Source: Glycomyces buryatensis
GTDB lineage: Bacteria > Actinomycetota > Actinomycetes > Mycobacteriales > Micromonosporaceae
Assembly: GCF_004912275.1 (NCBI RefSeq)
Contig: NZ_STGY01000047.1
Coordinates: forward strand, 9,217-73,216
Length of the DNA stretch: 64,000 bases
Direction: 5' to 3'
The translations under genes were made by a program, and so were the position numbers. This document shows positions 1 through 8,896 of this stretch, one piece after another (the first letter of the stretch is position 1; the number at the start of each line of letters is the position of its first letter). Below the pieces are notes generated by a model. It ran no database searches. It was not told the DNA's origin and worked only from the letters and a program-made list of their open reading frames with translations.

Positions 1-53
1 GGTGTGTCCTTGCCCTCGAATTCTTTGGTGCCCAAGCAGTCCGGCTGATCCGA

Positions 54-1079
54 TCAGCTCAGCTTCTTCTGGTACACGGCCTCGTTGTAGATCTTGCGAT
101 AGCCGACCGCCTCATTGATGGCGATCATGTGGTGATTGGTCTCGGCGTTCCCGGTCCACACGTAACGCATCTTGGGCCGCCATTCGCGAATGCGGACCTG
201 ATTGGCGATCTTGAGGATCGTGCCGAGTTTGTGGCCGCGGAAGCGCGGATCGACGATGGTGTCGCCCTGGAAGCAGTGGTGCTCCCGGCCGCCCTCGATA
301 ATGATCTCGGTGAATCCGGCGACGTCGCCGCTCTCCTTGTGTCGCACCGCGACCTGGAGATGGAGTTCGCCCTTTTCGCGGCGCTGGCGCTCCCAGTCGC
401 GAATGCGGTCGGCGTCGATATCGGCCTCTTGCAGGTCCCATTCGCCCAGTGGCATGTCGGTGTACATGCGCCCGTGGAGATAGGCGAAGCCGTCGATGAG
501 GTCGTCCGGGGGCGTGCCCTCGAAGACGACGACCTCGAAGCCCTCGGCGGCCTCCATGGACTGGTTCCAGAGCTGTTGCAGCTCTTCGTCGTCCACCTTG
601 TCGAGGTCGCAGCGCCGGGTGACGGTGGTGAGCGAGTCCGAGTAGCCGTGGTGGGCGGCGAATCCGATGCAGGAGTCGCTGATCGGGGGGCCGTCGGGAA
701 TCGGCACCGAGGCCCAGCAGCTCATGGTGGTCCGGCCGGCCTGGGCCGCCTCGGTTTCCATGCGTTGAAGCAGGGCGGTGCCGACGCCGCGGCGCCGGTG
801 TTCGGGCCGGACCTGGACTTCGATGTCCGCCATATGGGTGTTGTCGAGCGTCGACAGGTTCATCGTGGAGGTGCCGATGACCTGACCGCCGAAGACGGCG
901 ACCCAGTGGAACTCGTCGCGGTCGCTGTAGCCCTGGACGAGTCCGACGAGCGAGCGCACCGGATGCCAGCCCGCGAGTCCGACGCTGTCGTGTTCATGCA
1001 CGGCTTGCCCTGCGGACAACCAGGACTGGACCAGTTCGTGGTCCGTTGTGTCCAGTGGGACGATCGTGAAGTCACTCAT
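54..1079 (-). CDS. Tandem GNAT-family N-acetyltransferase
   Basis: About 341 residues with two GNAT folds. The first carries an acetyl-CoA-binding motif A (VRPEHRRRGVGTALL, about residue 95). The second has a weaker copy (VDPRFRGHKLGT, near residue 300). Tandem GNAT proteins of this size are common in actinomycetes and include mycothiol synthase, but nothing here identifies the substrate. The reading frame is open for 36 more codons upstream, but those residues look like noise; the ATG giving MSDFTIVPLD is the better start. The gene is monocistronic and faces away from thrC. A 16-bp palindrome lies in its upstream region. The family is certain; the function is unknown. Confidence 0.85.
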   Translation of the reverse strand: MSDFTIVPLDTTDHELVQSWLSAGQAVHEHDSVGLAGWHPVRSLVGLVQGYSDRDEFHWVAVFGGQVIGTSTMNLSTLDNTHMADIEVQVRPEHRRRGVGTALLQRMETEAAQAGRTTMSCWASVPIPDGPPISDSCIGFAAHHGYSDSLTTVTRRCDLDKVDDEELQQLWNQSMEAAEGFEVVVFEGTPPDDLIDGFAYLHGRMYTDMPLGEWDLQEADIDADRIRDWERQRREKGELHLQVAVRHKESGDVAGFTEIIIEGGREHHCFQGDTIVDPRFRGHKLGTILKIANQVRIREWRPKMRYVWTGNAETNHHMIAINEAVGYRKIYNEAVYQKKLS

Positions 1080-1327
1080 GCCGCTGAGTCTGCCCAACGC
1101 GGGGACCTCGGGCAAGCCGATTTCGCCATGGCATTGGGGGAGAGGGCATTCGGAAGGAATTGGTCGGGAGACCGCAGTTCCTGACACCGGCTGGCGCTGC
1201 TCGACACGTTCTAGCCCCAGGACTCGCAGTCAACCGGGTGAGTGGCGACAGGACTTCTGCGGCCTCCCGCAAAGAGAATTGTTACTCATTCAGTGAATTC
1301 GGTCAAGACCCGAAGATCGCTTCTTTC

Positions 1328-1343
1328 TGTCGGGTACCCGACA
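1328..1343. promoter_or_regulatory. Perfect 16-bp palindrome TGTCGGGTACCCGACA
   Basis: A perfect inverted repeat in the 333-bp gap between the GNAT gene and the thrC stop codon. It lies about 250 bp upstream of the GNAT start. A near-copy occurs between bldN and rsbN (8995-9010). It could be a dimeric regulator's operator, or a short hairpin (6-bp stem, GTAC loop). Nothing else is evident in this gap. Confidence 0.4.
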
Positions 1344-1412
1344 ACAACCTTCCTATCGGTCACAGTGAGTGATAATTTTGCCGGTTAGGCAAGCGCTTCA
1401 CTGTCATTCCAC

Positions 1413-2699
1413 TCAGGACTTCAGAAGCCCTGCCTCGCGGGCCGCCTTGAGTGAGGGCTTCACGGTGTGCGTCGGCCCCACCAGGGATGAGACCGCGTCC
1501 AACGTCTTCAGCCCGTCACCGGTATTGTAGATGACCGTCTCCTTCTCCGAGTCGAGCTGCCCCGACTCAAGAAGCTTACGGAGAGTAGCGACAACGACCC
1601 CGCCGGCGGTTTCAGCGAATACTCCCGTGGTGGAGGCCAGGAGCTGAATTCCCTCGCGGATCTCGTCGTCGTCGACCTTCGCCATGCCGCCACCGGTCGA
1701 ACGGCAGGCCTCGATCGCGTAGGGACCGGCCGCCGGGTCACCGATATTGAGGCTCTTGGCGATCCCGGTCGGCTTGACCGGGGTGATGACGTCGGTGCCC
1801 TCGCTGAAGGCGTCGGCGATCGGGCTGCAACCGGCGGACTGGGCGCCGAAGACGCGCACCTCGCCCGGAGCGACGAGGCCGATCTCGGCCGACTCCTCGA
1901 AGGCCTTGTGGATCTTGGTGAGCAGTTCACCGGAGGCCATGGGGATGACGACCTGCTCGGGCAGGCGCCAGCCGAGCTGCTCGGCCACCTCGTACCCAAG
2001 GGTCTTGGAACCTTCGGCGTAATAGGGGCGGATATTGACGTTCACGAACGCGGTCGACTCGAACTCGTCGGTCTCGGTCAGCTCCGAGCACAGCCGGTTC
2101 ACGTCGTCGTAGGAGCCGTCGACGGCCACCAGCGTGCCGCCGTAGATCGCCGACTGCACGATCTTGCCCGGCTCCAGGTCCGAGGGGATGAACACGACGG
2201 AGGGGACGCCGGCGCGGGCGGCGTGCGCGGCCACCGAGTTGGCCAGGTTGCCGGTCGAGGCGCAGGCGAAGCGGTCGAAGCCGAGCTTGACCGCGGCCGA
2301 GACGGCCGTGGAGACCACGCGGTCCTTGAAGGAGTGGGTCGGGTTGGCGCTGTCGTCCTTGACCCAGAGCTTCCTCATGCCGAGCGCCTTGGCGAGGTGC
2401 ACCGCGTCGATGAGCGGGGTCAGACCCGGGTTGACGCTGACGCGGTCCTCGGGGTGGACGCCGACGGGCAGCAGCGGCGCGTAACGCCAGATGTTCTGCG
2501 GGCCGGCTTCGATCTGTTCGCGGGTGACCTTGGCCAGTTCGGCCTGGTCGTAGTCGACTTCGAGCGGGCCGAAGCACTGCCAACAGGCGTGCTGGGCGAT
2601 CAGGTCGTAGGTGGTGCCGCAGTTGCGACAGACGAGACCTTTCGCCGGACCATCGGCGCCGAGTTTTCTGGTCTGCTCCGCAGACTGCGTGTTTGACAT
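1413..2699 (-). CDS. thrC: Threonine synthase
   Basis: A PLP enzyme converting O-phosphohomoserine to threonine. The 428-residue protein has an N-terminal zinc-ribbon-like segment (Cys24, Cys27, Cys39, Cys42). The PLP-lysine motif is PTHSFKDR with Lys125, and a glycine-rich phosphate-binding stretch follows (STGNLANSVAAHA). The start is the ATG of MSNTQS, because GGGAGGAG lies 7-8 nt upstream on the minus strand; the longer reading (seven more codons) would begin inside the riboswitch. A SAM-I riboswitch immediately precedes the ribosome-binding site. That links threonine synthesis to S-adenosylmethionine level, which is sensible because threonine and methionine compete for the same precursor branch. 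Confidence 0.96.
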   Translation of the reverse strand: MSNTQSAEQTRKLGADGPAKGLVCRNCGTTYDLIAQHACWQCFGPLEVDYDQAELAKVTREQIEAGPQNIWRYAPLLPVGVHPEDRVSVNPGLTPLIDAVHLAKALGMRKLWVKDDSANPTHSFKDRVVSTAVSAAVKLGFDRFACASTGNLANSVAAHAARAGVPSVVFIPSDLEPGKIVQSAIYGGTLVAVDGSYDDVNRLCSELTETDEFESTAFVNVNIRPYYAEGSKTLGYEVAEQLGWRLPEQVVIPMASGELLTKIHKAFEESAEIGLVAPGEVRVFGAQSAGCSPIADAFSEGTDVITPVKPTGIAKSLNIGDPAAGPYAIEACRSTGGGMAKVDDDEIREGIQLLASTTGVFAETAGGVVVATLRKLLESGQLDSEKETVIYNTGDGLKTLDAVSSLVGPTHTVKPSLKAAREAGLLKS

Positions 2700-2715
2700 A
2701 CGAGAAGGCTCCTCC

Positions 2716-2831
2716 CTCATCTTCCCCGCTCATGCGGGCCGGATTTGGCACCTGCCGCTGCGCCTATGAAAGACGGCTCGGTGGTTGCCGCAACATCGTC
2801 GGGCCGGGCCCCTCAGTTGCTCTGGATGAAG
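2716..2831 (-). ncRNA. SAM-I (S-box) riboswitch in the thrC leader
   Basis: Read on the minus strand, the segment shows the SAM-I conserved core in order: CAGAG, then GAGGG, GGCCC, GCGGCAACC, then GGTGCCAAATCC, and closing GAAGATGAG. CTTCATC at the 5' end pairs with GATGAGG at the 3' end (7 bp, one G-U) to form P1. The 3' strand of P1 runs directly into the thrC Shine-Dalgarno sequence, so ligand binding could hide the ribosome-binding site. No U-rich terminator follows, which suggests translational control. The SAM-I family is well established; its use on thrC here is read from position. Confidence 0.92.
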
Positions 2832-3054
2832 TACGAGCCGAATGTTACGGGCAGGTTGAACCCGGCTGCAACTCGCATTCCAGGTTTTAGGACAACTCAT
2901 GCCCAAGTGATTTGGTGGGAAATGGGCCAGACGGCCATTGAAAACCGGGGCGGGAGAGCGGGACGCCGACCCCCGGGGTCGGGTGTGTCGGATCGGAGCT
3001 CCCCCCGGTTCACAACAGTGCCCGCGGGGTACGACAGATGATCCGGCCGCTCGT

Positions 3055-3891
3055 TTAGGCGGCGTTCCTCGTCGCCATCCAGACCTCTCGGGCGTCCGCC
3101 GTACCCGCCACGTCGTGGACTCGCACGCCCCAGGCGCCCGCCTCGAATGCCAGGACCGAGGTGGCGAGTGTGGCGGCCTCCCGCTGTCCGACCGGGCGCG
3201 GCTTGCCTCCCTCGTCCGACAGCAGCTTGCCCAGGTACGACTTGCGCGAGGACGCGAACAGCACCGGGAATCCCAGCCCCACGAATTCGTCCAGGCGCGC
3301 CGACAACTGCCAGTTGTGCGCGGCGGACTTGGCGAACCCGATCCCCGGGTCCAGGATCAGCTTCGAACGGTCCACTCCGGAGTCCAGCGCCGCCTCGACG
3401 CGGTCCTCCAGCTCGGCCTTCACGTCCGCCACCACGTTCTCGTAATGCGCCAGCCGCTGCATGTCCGAGGAGTGCCCCCGCCAGTGCATCAGGATCCACC
3501 GCACCTCCCGGTCGGCCACGACCGAGGCCATGTCCGGATCGGCCAGGCCCCCCGAGACGTCATTGACGACGCTCGCGCCCGCATCGATCGCCGCCGCGGC
3601 CACCGCCGCCCGCGTCGTGTCGATGGAGACCGTCAGGTCCCGCTCGGCGAGCGCGGCGACCACGTCCACCACGCGGGCGATCTCGGTGGCGGCATCGACC
3701 CTCTCGGCACCGGGCCGGGTCGACTCACCGCCCACGTCGATGAGATCGGCGCCCTCGGCGGCCATCTGCTCGCCATGGCCGACCGCGTCGGAGAAGTCGA
3801 GGTAGCGTCCGCCGTCGGAGAACGAATCCGGGGTGACGTTGAGGATCCCCATGATCGCGGGCCGGGACGGCGTTTCGTGCGGCAAAGTCAC
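3055..3891 (-). CDS. folP: Dihydropteroate synthase
   Basis: Condenses p-aminobenzoate with dihydropterin pyrophosphate in folate synthesis; this enzyme is the sulfonamide target. The 278-residue length is normal. Signature motifs are MGILNVTPDSFSDGG (residues 14-28), DVGGESTRPGA, SIDTTRA, VNDVSGG, and LDPGIGFAKSAAHN. The start is GTG (MTLPHET). The gene stands alone; the other folate genes are not in the window. The 223 bp between it and the thrC riboswitch shows nothing recognisable. A TnpB element lies just upstream of its start. Confidence 0.95.
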   Translation of the reverse strand: MTLPHETPSRPAIMGILNVTPDSFSDGGRYLDFSDAVGHGEQMAAEGADLIDVGGESTRPGAERVDAATEIARVVDVVAALAERDLTVSIDTTRAAVAAAAIDAGASVVNDVSGGLADPDMASVVADREVRWILMHWRGHSSDMQRLAHYENVVADVKAELEDRVEAALDSGVDRSKLILDPGIGFAKSAAHNWQLSARLDEFVGLGFPVLFASSRKSYLGKLLSDEGGKPRPVGQREAATLATSVLAFEAGAWGVRVHDVAGTADAREVWMATRNAA

Positions 3892-3936
3892 GGACTCGAC
3901 GTTACCCGCGCCTCCAGGGGAGTCAATTCAGAAGGT

Positions 3937-5316
3937 TTCACGAAGGAACCCAGGCCACTTTAGGTCCTGGAGGTATTCGGGCGACTGCCCGCGTGCGGTC
4001 CCACGTAGCGGGATTGCGAGCGGGTGGGTGACGGTGTTCATATCACCCGTTCGGGTTGTGGAAGGCTGTTCGTACCGTATCCGGTCTTTATCGTTGAACA
4101 CGTGGGCAAGCAGGTCATACAGGTGAAGCTGGTTCCGACGCCGGAGCAGGCGCAGGCGCTGGCCGCGACGCTGCGCGCGGTGAACGAGGCCGCGAACTGG
4201 ACTGCAGCCGTGTCCTTCAAACACGGGCTACTGCGGGAGTATGCGCTGCGGCAGCACACCTATGCCGAGTTGAAAGATCGCGGGATCGGCTCGCAGATGG
4301 CGCAGTTGGTCATCAAGAAGACTTGCCACGCCTATGCCACGATCGCGGCCCTGATCAAAGCCGGGCGGCTGCAAGGTAAACGCGCGGCGAAGGTGACGGG
4401 GAAGCCGGTCGCGTTCCGCGCTGAGGCGGCGCAGGCGTTCGACGACCGGTGTCTTTCGTGGCAGCATGACGCGCGGACGGTGTCGATCTGGACCGTGGCC
4501 GGGCGCATGCGCGGTATCGGCTTCACCGGCCATGTCGACCAGCTCAAAGTCCTGGAGCGGCACCGTAAGGGCGAATCGGATCTGGTCTGTCGCGATGGCG
4601 CCTGGTATCTGCTCGCGACCGTCGAGTTGGTCGACGCCGAGGCGAACACCGACCCGGTCGATTTCGTCGGGGTGGACATGGGGATCGTCAATATCGCCAC
4701 CTCTTCGGACGGCGACAACTTTGAGGGTGCCGGGCTGCGGCGTTACCGCAGGCGCATGGCGAAGGTCCGGGCGGAGTTGCAGGCGAAGGCCACCAAGTCG
4801 GCGAAGAAGAAGCTCAAGGCCCGTGCGCGCCGCGAGGCGCGGGCGGTCAAAGACCAGAACCATCGCATCGCGAAGCAGCTCGTAGCATCGGCTGAACGCA
4901 CCGGTCGCGGCATCGGCATCGAGGATCTTGCCGGTATCCGCGACCGGGTACGGCTCACAGCCGCCCAGCGAGGCGAGCTCAACGCGTGGTCCTTCCACCA
5001 ACTCCAGACCTTCATCGCCTACAAGGCGGCCCGCGCCGGGGTGCCGGTCGTGGTCGTCGATGCGAGGAACACCTCGCGCCGGTGCCCGCTATGCGGGCAC
5101 ACTGCGAAGGCCAACCGGCCTACTCGAGATGTTTTTGCCTGTGTCGGCTGCGGACTCGCTGGGCCCGCCGACCAGGTAGCCGCGGTCAACGTTCGCGACC
5201 GCGCACGCAAGACCTGGGCTTTCGTCAATACGCCTAATGTCGCCGATACGCCGCACCCAGCGGCGGACACGAGCGACAAACCACCGGCCTCAATCGGCGG
5301 TAGTTGACTTCAAGCG
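3937..5316 (+). mobile_element. Solo-TnpB (IS605/IS1341-type) element, ends tentative
   Basis: A stand-alone tnpB lies between folP and a convergent chromosomal gene, with no tnpA. The proposed left boundary is TTCAC (3937-3941), the type of target motif used by IS200/IS605 elements. The proposed right boundary is near TTCAAGC, just past the tnpB stop. No terminal inverted repeats or target duplication are expected for this family, and I cannot fix the ends from one copy. If the right end is correct, the last codons of the neighbouring gene come from the element. Confidence 0.35.
4102..5307 (+). CDS. tnpB: TnpB RNA-guided nuclease / IS605 OrfB transposase
   Basis: A 401-residue TnpB of normal size. 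The RuvC acidic residues are all present: Asp192 (GVDMGIVNIA), Glu274 (GIEDLAGI) and Asp357 (PADQVAAVNV). Between the last two lies the zinc ribbon Cys328/Cys331 and Cys347/Cys350 (CPLC...CVGC). TnpB proteins are guided by an omega RNA from the element's right end. The GTG start (VGKQVIQVKLVPTPEQ) fits family N-termini; the open frame runs 26 codons further upstream. The stop lies 2 bp from the stop of the convergent downstream gene, so the guide RNA would be antisense to that gene's 3' end. The nuclease looks intact. Confidence 0.88.
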   Translation: MGKQVIQVKLVPTPEQAQALAATLRAVNEAANWTAAVSFKHGLLREYALRQHTYAELKDRGIGSQMAQLVIKKTCHAYATIAALIKAGRLQGKRAAKVTGKPVAFRAEAAQAFDDRCLSWQHDARTVSIWTVAGRMRGIGFTGHVDQLKVLERHRKGESDLVCRDGAWYLLATVELVDAEANTDPVDFVGVDMGIVNIATSSDGDNFEGAGLRRYRRRMAKVRAELQAKATKSAKKKLKARARREARAVKDQNHRIAKQLVASAERTGRGIGIEDLAGIRDRVRLTAAQRGELNAWSFHQLQTFIAYKAARAGVPVVVVDARNTSRRCPLCGHTAKANRPTRDVFACVGCGLAGPADQVAAVNVRDRARKTWAFVNTPNVADTPHPAADTSDKPPASIGGS

Positions 5317-6389
5317 AGGTCCGTGAGGTCCAGCACGTGCCACACGAGCAGTTCCTCGGTTCCGGTCGACCACCACAGATGACGCTCGACGGCCCCGGTC
5401 TGCCCGGCGGCGGAGGCGACCAGATAGGTCTCGCCAGTATCGAGATCGAACAGCGTGACCTTGGTGCCGTCGCCGGTGGTCGCGTTCGACTCCTGAAGGG
5501 GCTCAAAGCGATCGATGAGACCGGCATCGGCGGACACCGCCGAGGTGAAACCCTCGGCGACGGTCGTGCGATCGGTCCCGTCGCTGCGGACCAGGTCGAC
5601 GCGGGACCCGTCGTCGGTCGTGACGACCAGTCGGCACCAGCTGGCCGAGCACATCGCGAGCTCGTCCGTCCCGGCGGTGACCTTGACGCCCGCGCCGGTG
5701 TCGGTGCGGACCAGCTCGGCGCCGCCGAGCGAGTCGGAACCGGCGCTGGCGAGCCAGGGCCAGGCCGCGGCCTGCCAGGCGCCCCGGTGGCCGACCACTT
5801 CGACCTCGCCGCCGGAGGTGGGGATCGAGCGGTGCTCGGTGACGCGTTCGGCGTCGCGGGCGGTGGCGAGCCAGTGGAGTCCTTCGGCGGCGAACTGGAG
5901 GTCGTAGGCGCTGCCGGCGGTGATGACGTCGCCGGTGTCGGTGGTCAGCAGTTCCGCTTCGCCGGGCCGCCCGTCCGGGTCGCGCGGGGCCGTCCACAGT
6001 TCGGATACGACCTGGCCGGCCTCGTCCGGGGTGGACTGGATCCAGGCGATGGCGTCGTCGCTCGCGGCGGTGGCGGCGATCCCGGGTGAGCCGCCGGGCT
6101 CGGCCAGGACCGTCGCGGTGAGTTCCTCGCCGGACTCGACGTAGAGCAGCCGCCCGGCCTCGTCGGTCCCGAGCGCGGTGCCCTCATCGAGGAACGAGAG
6201 CGGCGTCCACGCGGCGCCGTCGATCAGGCCGGGCCAGTCGTCGGGTTCCAGATCCCATGCGGCCCAGACGGTCGGCGTCTGGTCGACCGCGGTATTGGCG
6301 GTGGAGGGGCGTTCGGGGGAGGGCCAGGCCAGCCAGGCGAGGGCGAGGACCATCGCCGCGGCCAACGTGAGTCGCTGCGCTCCCGCCAT
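5310..6389 (-). CDS. Secreted or membrane-anchored protein of unknown function
   Basis: 359 residues. An N-terminal signal or anchor (LTLAAAMVLALAWLAWP, residues 7-23) is followed by an extracellular region rich in Trp, Asp and Gly. It has repeated short segments resembling beta-propeller blades (for example IAWIQSTPDE and LHWLATARD). No catalytic motif was recognised. Its ATG directly abuts the stop of the HAD gene, so the two are probably co-transcribed. Its C-terminus meets the TnpB stop head-on and the last residues could derive from the element's right end. Confidence 0.7.
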   Translation of the reverse strand: MAGAQRLTLAAAMVLALAWLAWPSPERPSTANTAVDQTPTVWAAWDLEPDDWPGLIDGAAWTPLSFLDEGTALGTDEAGRLLYVESGEELTATVLAEPGGSPGIAATAASDDAIAWIQSTPDEAGQVVSELWTAPRDPDGRPGEAELLTTDTGDVITAGSAYDLQFAAEGLHWLATARDAERVTEHRSIPTSGGEVEVVGHRGAWQAAAWPWLASAGSDSLGGAELVRTDTGAGVKVTAGTDELAMCSASWCRLVVTTDDGSRVDLVRSDGTDRTTVAEGFTSAVSADAGLIDRFEPLQESNATTGDGTKVTLFDLDTGETYLVASAAGQTGAVERHLWWSTGTEELLVWHVLDLTDLA

Positions 6390-7292
6390 CTAATCCCGAT
6401 CGCGGGACTTGAACAGGTAGAACAGTCCGGCGGCGACCCCGGCGGCGGCCGCCGAGGGCAGCGCGAGCTTCGCGGCGCGGCGGCCCCGGCGGTAGTCCAG
6501 GACCGGCCAGCCGTTGTGGCGGGCCTGCCTGGCGAGCCGGGAGTCGGGGTTGACGGCGATGGCCTTGCCGACCTTGCGGAGCATCGGCAGGTCGTTCGCG
6601 GAGTCGGAGTAGGCCGTGCACTGGGCCAGGTCGAGACCGCGTTCCTCGGCGAGCTCGGCGATCCCGGTGGCCTTGGCGGGGCCGTGCATCAGGTCGCCGA
6701 CGAGTTCGCCGGTGTAGCAGCCGTCCTCGATCTCGGCGATGGTGCCGAGCGCGCCGGTCAGCCCGAGCCGGGAGGCGATGACCCCGGCCAGCTCGACGGG
6801 GCTCGCGGTGACCAGCCACACCTCCTGGTCGGCGGCGAGGTGCCGCTCGGCGAGACGGCGGACGGGCTCGAGGATGCGCGGGGCGATATCGCGGTCGACC
6901 ACCTCTTCGCACAGCGAGCGCATCTCGTCGACGGGGAAACCGGCGACGAGGTTGAGCGCGGTGGCGCGGATGGAGGAGATGTGGCCGTGGTGCTCGGTGC
7001 CGCGAAGCTTGTAGCGCGCCTGCTTCCAGGCGGCGCCCAGGATGTCGCGGCCGGACAGCACCCCGTGGCGGGCGAGCCCGCGGGCCAGCCAGTAGATGGA
7101 GGCGCCGTGCATCAGCGTGTTGTCGACGTCGAAGAAGGCCGCGGAAGGGCCCTCCGCTTGCTCCTCGTCGCCCGGAGCATCGGGTTCGACGACGACGGAG
7201 TGGTGCAGGGGGTGGTTGGAGCCGCCGCCTACGCGCGCGGCCGGGGGTCGGGGCGTGGCGGAGGCGTTGATGGAAGCCTCTATCTCAGACAC
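6390..7292 (-). CDS. HAD-superfamily IB hydrolase (SerB-like phosphatase)
   Basis: 300 residues with all HAD motifs: the nucleophile motif FFDVDNTL (Asp55, Asp57), LVTASP, the lysine motif near GKAIAVNPDSRL, and DSANDLPML. These are family IB features, seen in phosphoserine-phosphatase-like enzymes. An N-terminal extension of about 50 polar residues and a C-terminal hydrophobic segment (PSAAAAGVAAGLFYLF) suggest membrane attachment. The start is GTG. The gene is beside bldN/rsbN and directly precedes the secreted-protein gene. The substrate is not deducible. Confidence 0.88.
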   Translation of the reverse strand: MSEIEASINASATPRPPAARVGGGSNHPLHHSVVVEPDAPGDEEQAEGPSAAFFDVDNTLMHGASIYWLARGLARHGVLSGRDILGAAWKQARYKLRGTEHHGHISSIRATALNLVAGFPVDEMRSLCEEVVDRDIAPRILEPVRRLAERHLAADQEVWLVTASPVELAGVIASRLGLTGALGTIAEIEDGCYTGELVGDLMHGPAKATGIAELAEERGLDLAQCTAYSDSANDLPMLRKVGKAIAVNPDSRLARQARHNGWPVLDYRRGRRAAKLALPSAAAAGVAAGLFYLFKSRDRD

Positions 7293-7550
7293 CCTAAAAG
7301 CCTACCGGGCCCTGCAAGGCGCCCTGTAACGCCAGGACGCGAGCTTGGTGAATTTCCAGTGTGGGCCGAGTTACTTCTCAGGGTCGGCCCGGTTCGGGCG
7401 CTTTTGCGCAGGACGGCCCCGGCGGTTCTGAGCGGGGCCGATATGAGCGGTTCATCCGGTTCGGCCCGCGCGGCGGCGGACCGACCGTCGTCTCCGACAG
7501 CAGTGGTGTTGGTCAGGCCGTTCGGTCCGCGTGGCGTGGACCGAACCGAG

Positions 7551-7580
7551 CGGCGGCGCCCCGATGCCGGGGCGCCGCCG
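7551..7580 (-). terminator. Strong GC hairpin between rsbN and the HAD gene
   Basis: A perfect 13-bp stem (CGGCGGCGCCCCG with its complement) around an ATGC loop. There is no U-tract on either strand, so it would be an actinobacterial-type U-less terminator. The rest of the 367-bp gap (7293-7659) holds no convincing gene; the short frames there are low-complexity and Arg/Pro-rich. Confidence 0.5.
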
Positions 7581-7659
7581 CGCAGAGTCCGGCCTGCCTC
7601 GCCGATCGGGCCGAGCCCGGCCAGCGCCAAAGCGTCTGAGCCTGATCGCAAGGCGATCG

Positions 7660-8850
7660 CTAATTGAACAGGTCGGAGACGACACCGGTCAGTTCACCGA
7701 GGACATCGTCGTCGTCCTCGGAGTCGTCGGTTGCTCCGCCCGATGCCGGGTCTGACGGCTGACTTGTGACCGCGTTGTCGACGGGGCTGTTGCCGGCCCC
7801 GTCCAGGTTTTGGCCGGTCTCATTGCCGGACTGGGTGCTCTCCTCGCCCGGACTCGAATTCGAACCCGAGCCGGAGGAATCGGTGCCCGATTCAGAGGGC
7901 TCCATCGAGACGTCCCCGGGGCCCTGGGATTCGGGCTCGGCCGACTCGACCGTGTCGTGGGTCGCGCAGTTGCCGGGCACGGGACCGAGCGAGTCGGACT
8001 CGCCCCCGAGCTCGGTGCAGGGCAGCGCCTCGCGCAGCTCCACCGAGCGGACGGCGGCGTCGTCGATGAGCACGGCGAGCTCATCGACGACGGCGCCGGC
8101 GTCCCCGTCGAGGTTGGCGACGAGGTCGTCCAGCACCCACCGGTGCTCGTTGGTGAACTGGTCGATGTAGTCCAGCGGCGAGGGATCGTCGCTCGTGACG
8201 GCCAGCTGCCCCAGGAGCGCTACGCCCTCCCGAAGGTTGCCGGCGGCGTCGGTGAGCGCGTCGGCGGCCGCCTCGTCGTCACCGGAGACCTGGGAGGCCT
8301 CGGCGATGCGGGTGCGCGCGAACTCCAGGTGGAGCTGGGCGCGCCCGATGTCATTGCCGGCCAGCGCGAGCTGGGCCCGCTCGGCCGAGCGCTTGACGTT
8401 GTAGAGCGTCTCGCCCGGCAGGGCGTCGCCGGAGGCCGCGGAGACCCCCGAGACGGCGACGGTCCCGGTCAGCAGCGCCGCGACAATGGCGAGTCGCCGT
8501 CCGCCGCGCGGGCGGCGGGGGAACATCTCGTCCAGTACCGGTGCCCGATGGCTCGTGGGCACGGCGGCGCTGGCACGGTGCCGCGCCGTCGCGCCGATGC
8601 CCTCTTCCGCGGCGACGGCCATGAGGCGCCGCCGGGTGGCGTCCTGCCAGTCGGCGGACGGCTCGCTGGCCGCCATGAGTTGTGTCCGGAGGTCACCGAG
8701 CTGCTCGGTGACCCCCATGAGTTCGTCGGTTTCCGACGACGCCCCCGATGCGTGGGCGCTGTCGCGCAAGTGAGGGTGGGTGGAGACGTCTAGGTCAAGC
8801 AGCTGCGCGAATTCCTCCGCGCGCCGACGTTCCATGGGATTGATATTCAT
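7660..8850 (-). CDS. rsbN: RsbN-like membrane anti-sigma partner of BldN (DUF5667 type)
   Basis: 396 residues. The N-terminal cytoplasmic part begins MERRRAEEFAQLLD. One TM segment follows (LAIVAALLTGTVAVSGVSAASG, about 150-172), then a helical extracellular domain of the DUF5667 type (LPGETLYNVKRSAERAQLAL). The tail is Ser/Gly/Glu-rich and probably disordered. In Streptomyces the gene after bldN encodes RsbN, the anti-sigma factor of BldN; position and architecture support the same role here. The start is the ATG of MNINPMERRR, preceded by GAGGGGG at 8 nt; a GTG three codons earlier would overlap that site. A BldN-type promoter lies upstream. Confidence 0.8.
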   Translation of the reverse strand: MNINPMERRRAEEFAQLLDLDVSTHPHLRDSAHASGASSETDELMGVTEQLGDLRTQLMAASEPSADWQDATRRRLMAVAAEEGIGATARHRASAAVPTSHRAPVLDEMFPRRPRGGRRLAIVAALLTGTVAVSGVSAASGDALPGETLYNVKRSAERAQLALAGNDIGRAQLHLEFARTRIAEASQVSGDDEAAADALTDAAGNLREGVALLGQLAVTSDDPSPLDYIDQFTNEHRWVLDDLVANLDGDAGAVVDELAVLIDDAAVRSVELREALPCTELGGESDSLGPVPGNCATHDTVESAEPESQGPGDVSMEPSESGTDSSGSGSNSSPGEESTQSGNETGQNLDGAGNSPVDNAVTSQPSDPASGGATDDSEDDDDVLGELTGVVSDLFN

Positions 8851-8896
8851 CGGGTACACCCCCTCTCACTGCGTGGATTCTGCTCCTGTACCTGTA

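Noticed and set aside
2938-3963. 341-codon plus-strand frame opposite folP
   Set aside because: Shadow of folP; Arg/Gly/His-rich without motifs.
7280-7651. 123-codon minus-strand ORF between the HAD gene and rsbN
   Set aside because: Arg/Gly/Pro/Ser-rich, no ribosome-binding site, and it contains a perfect terminator-like hairpin.
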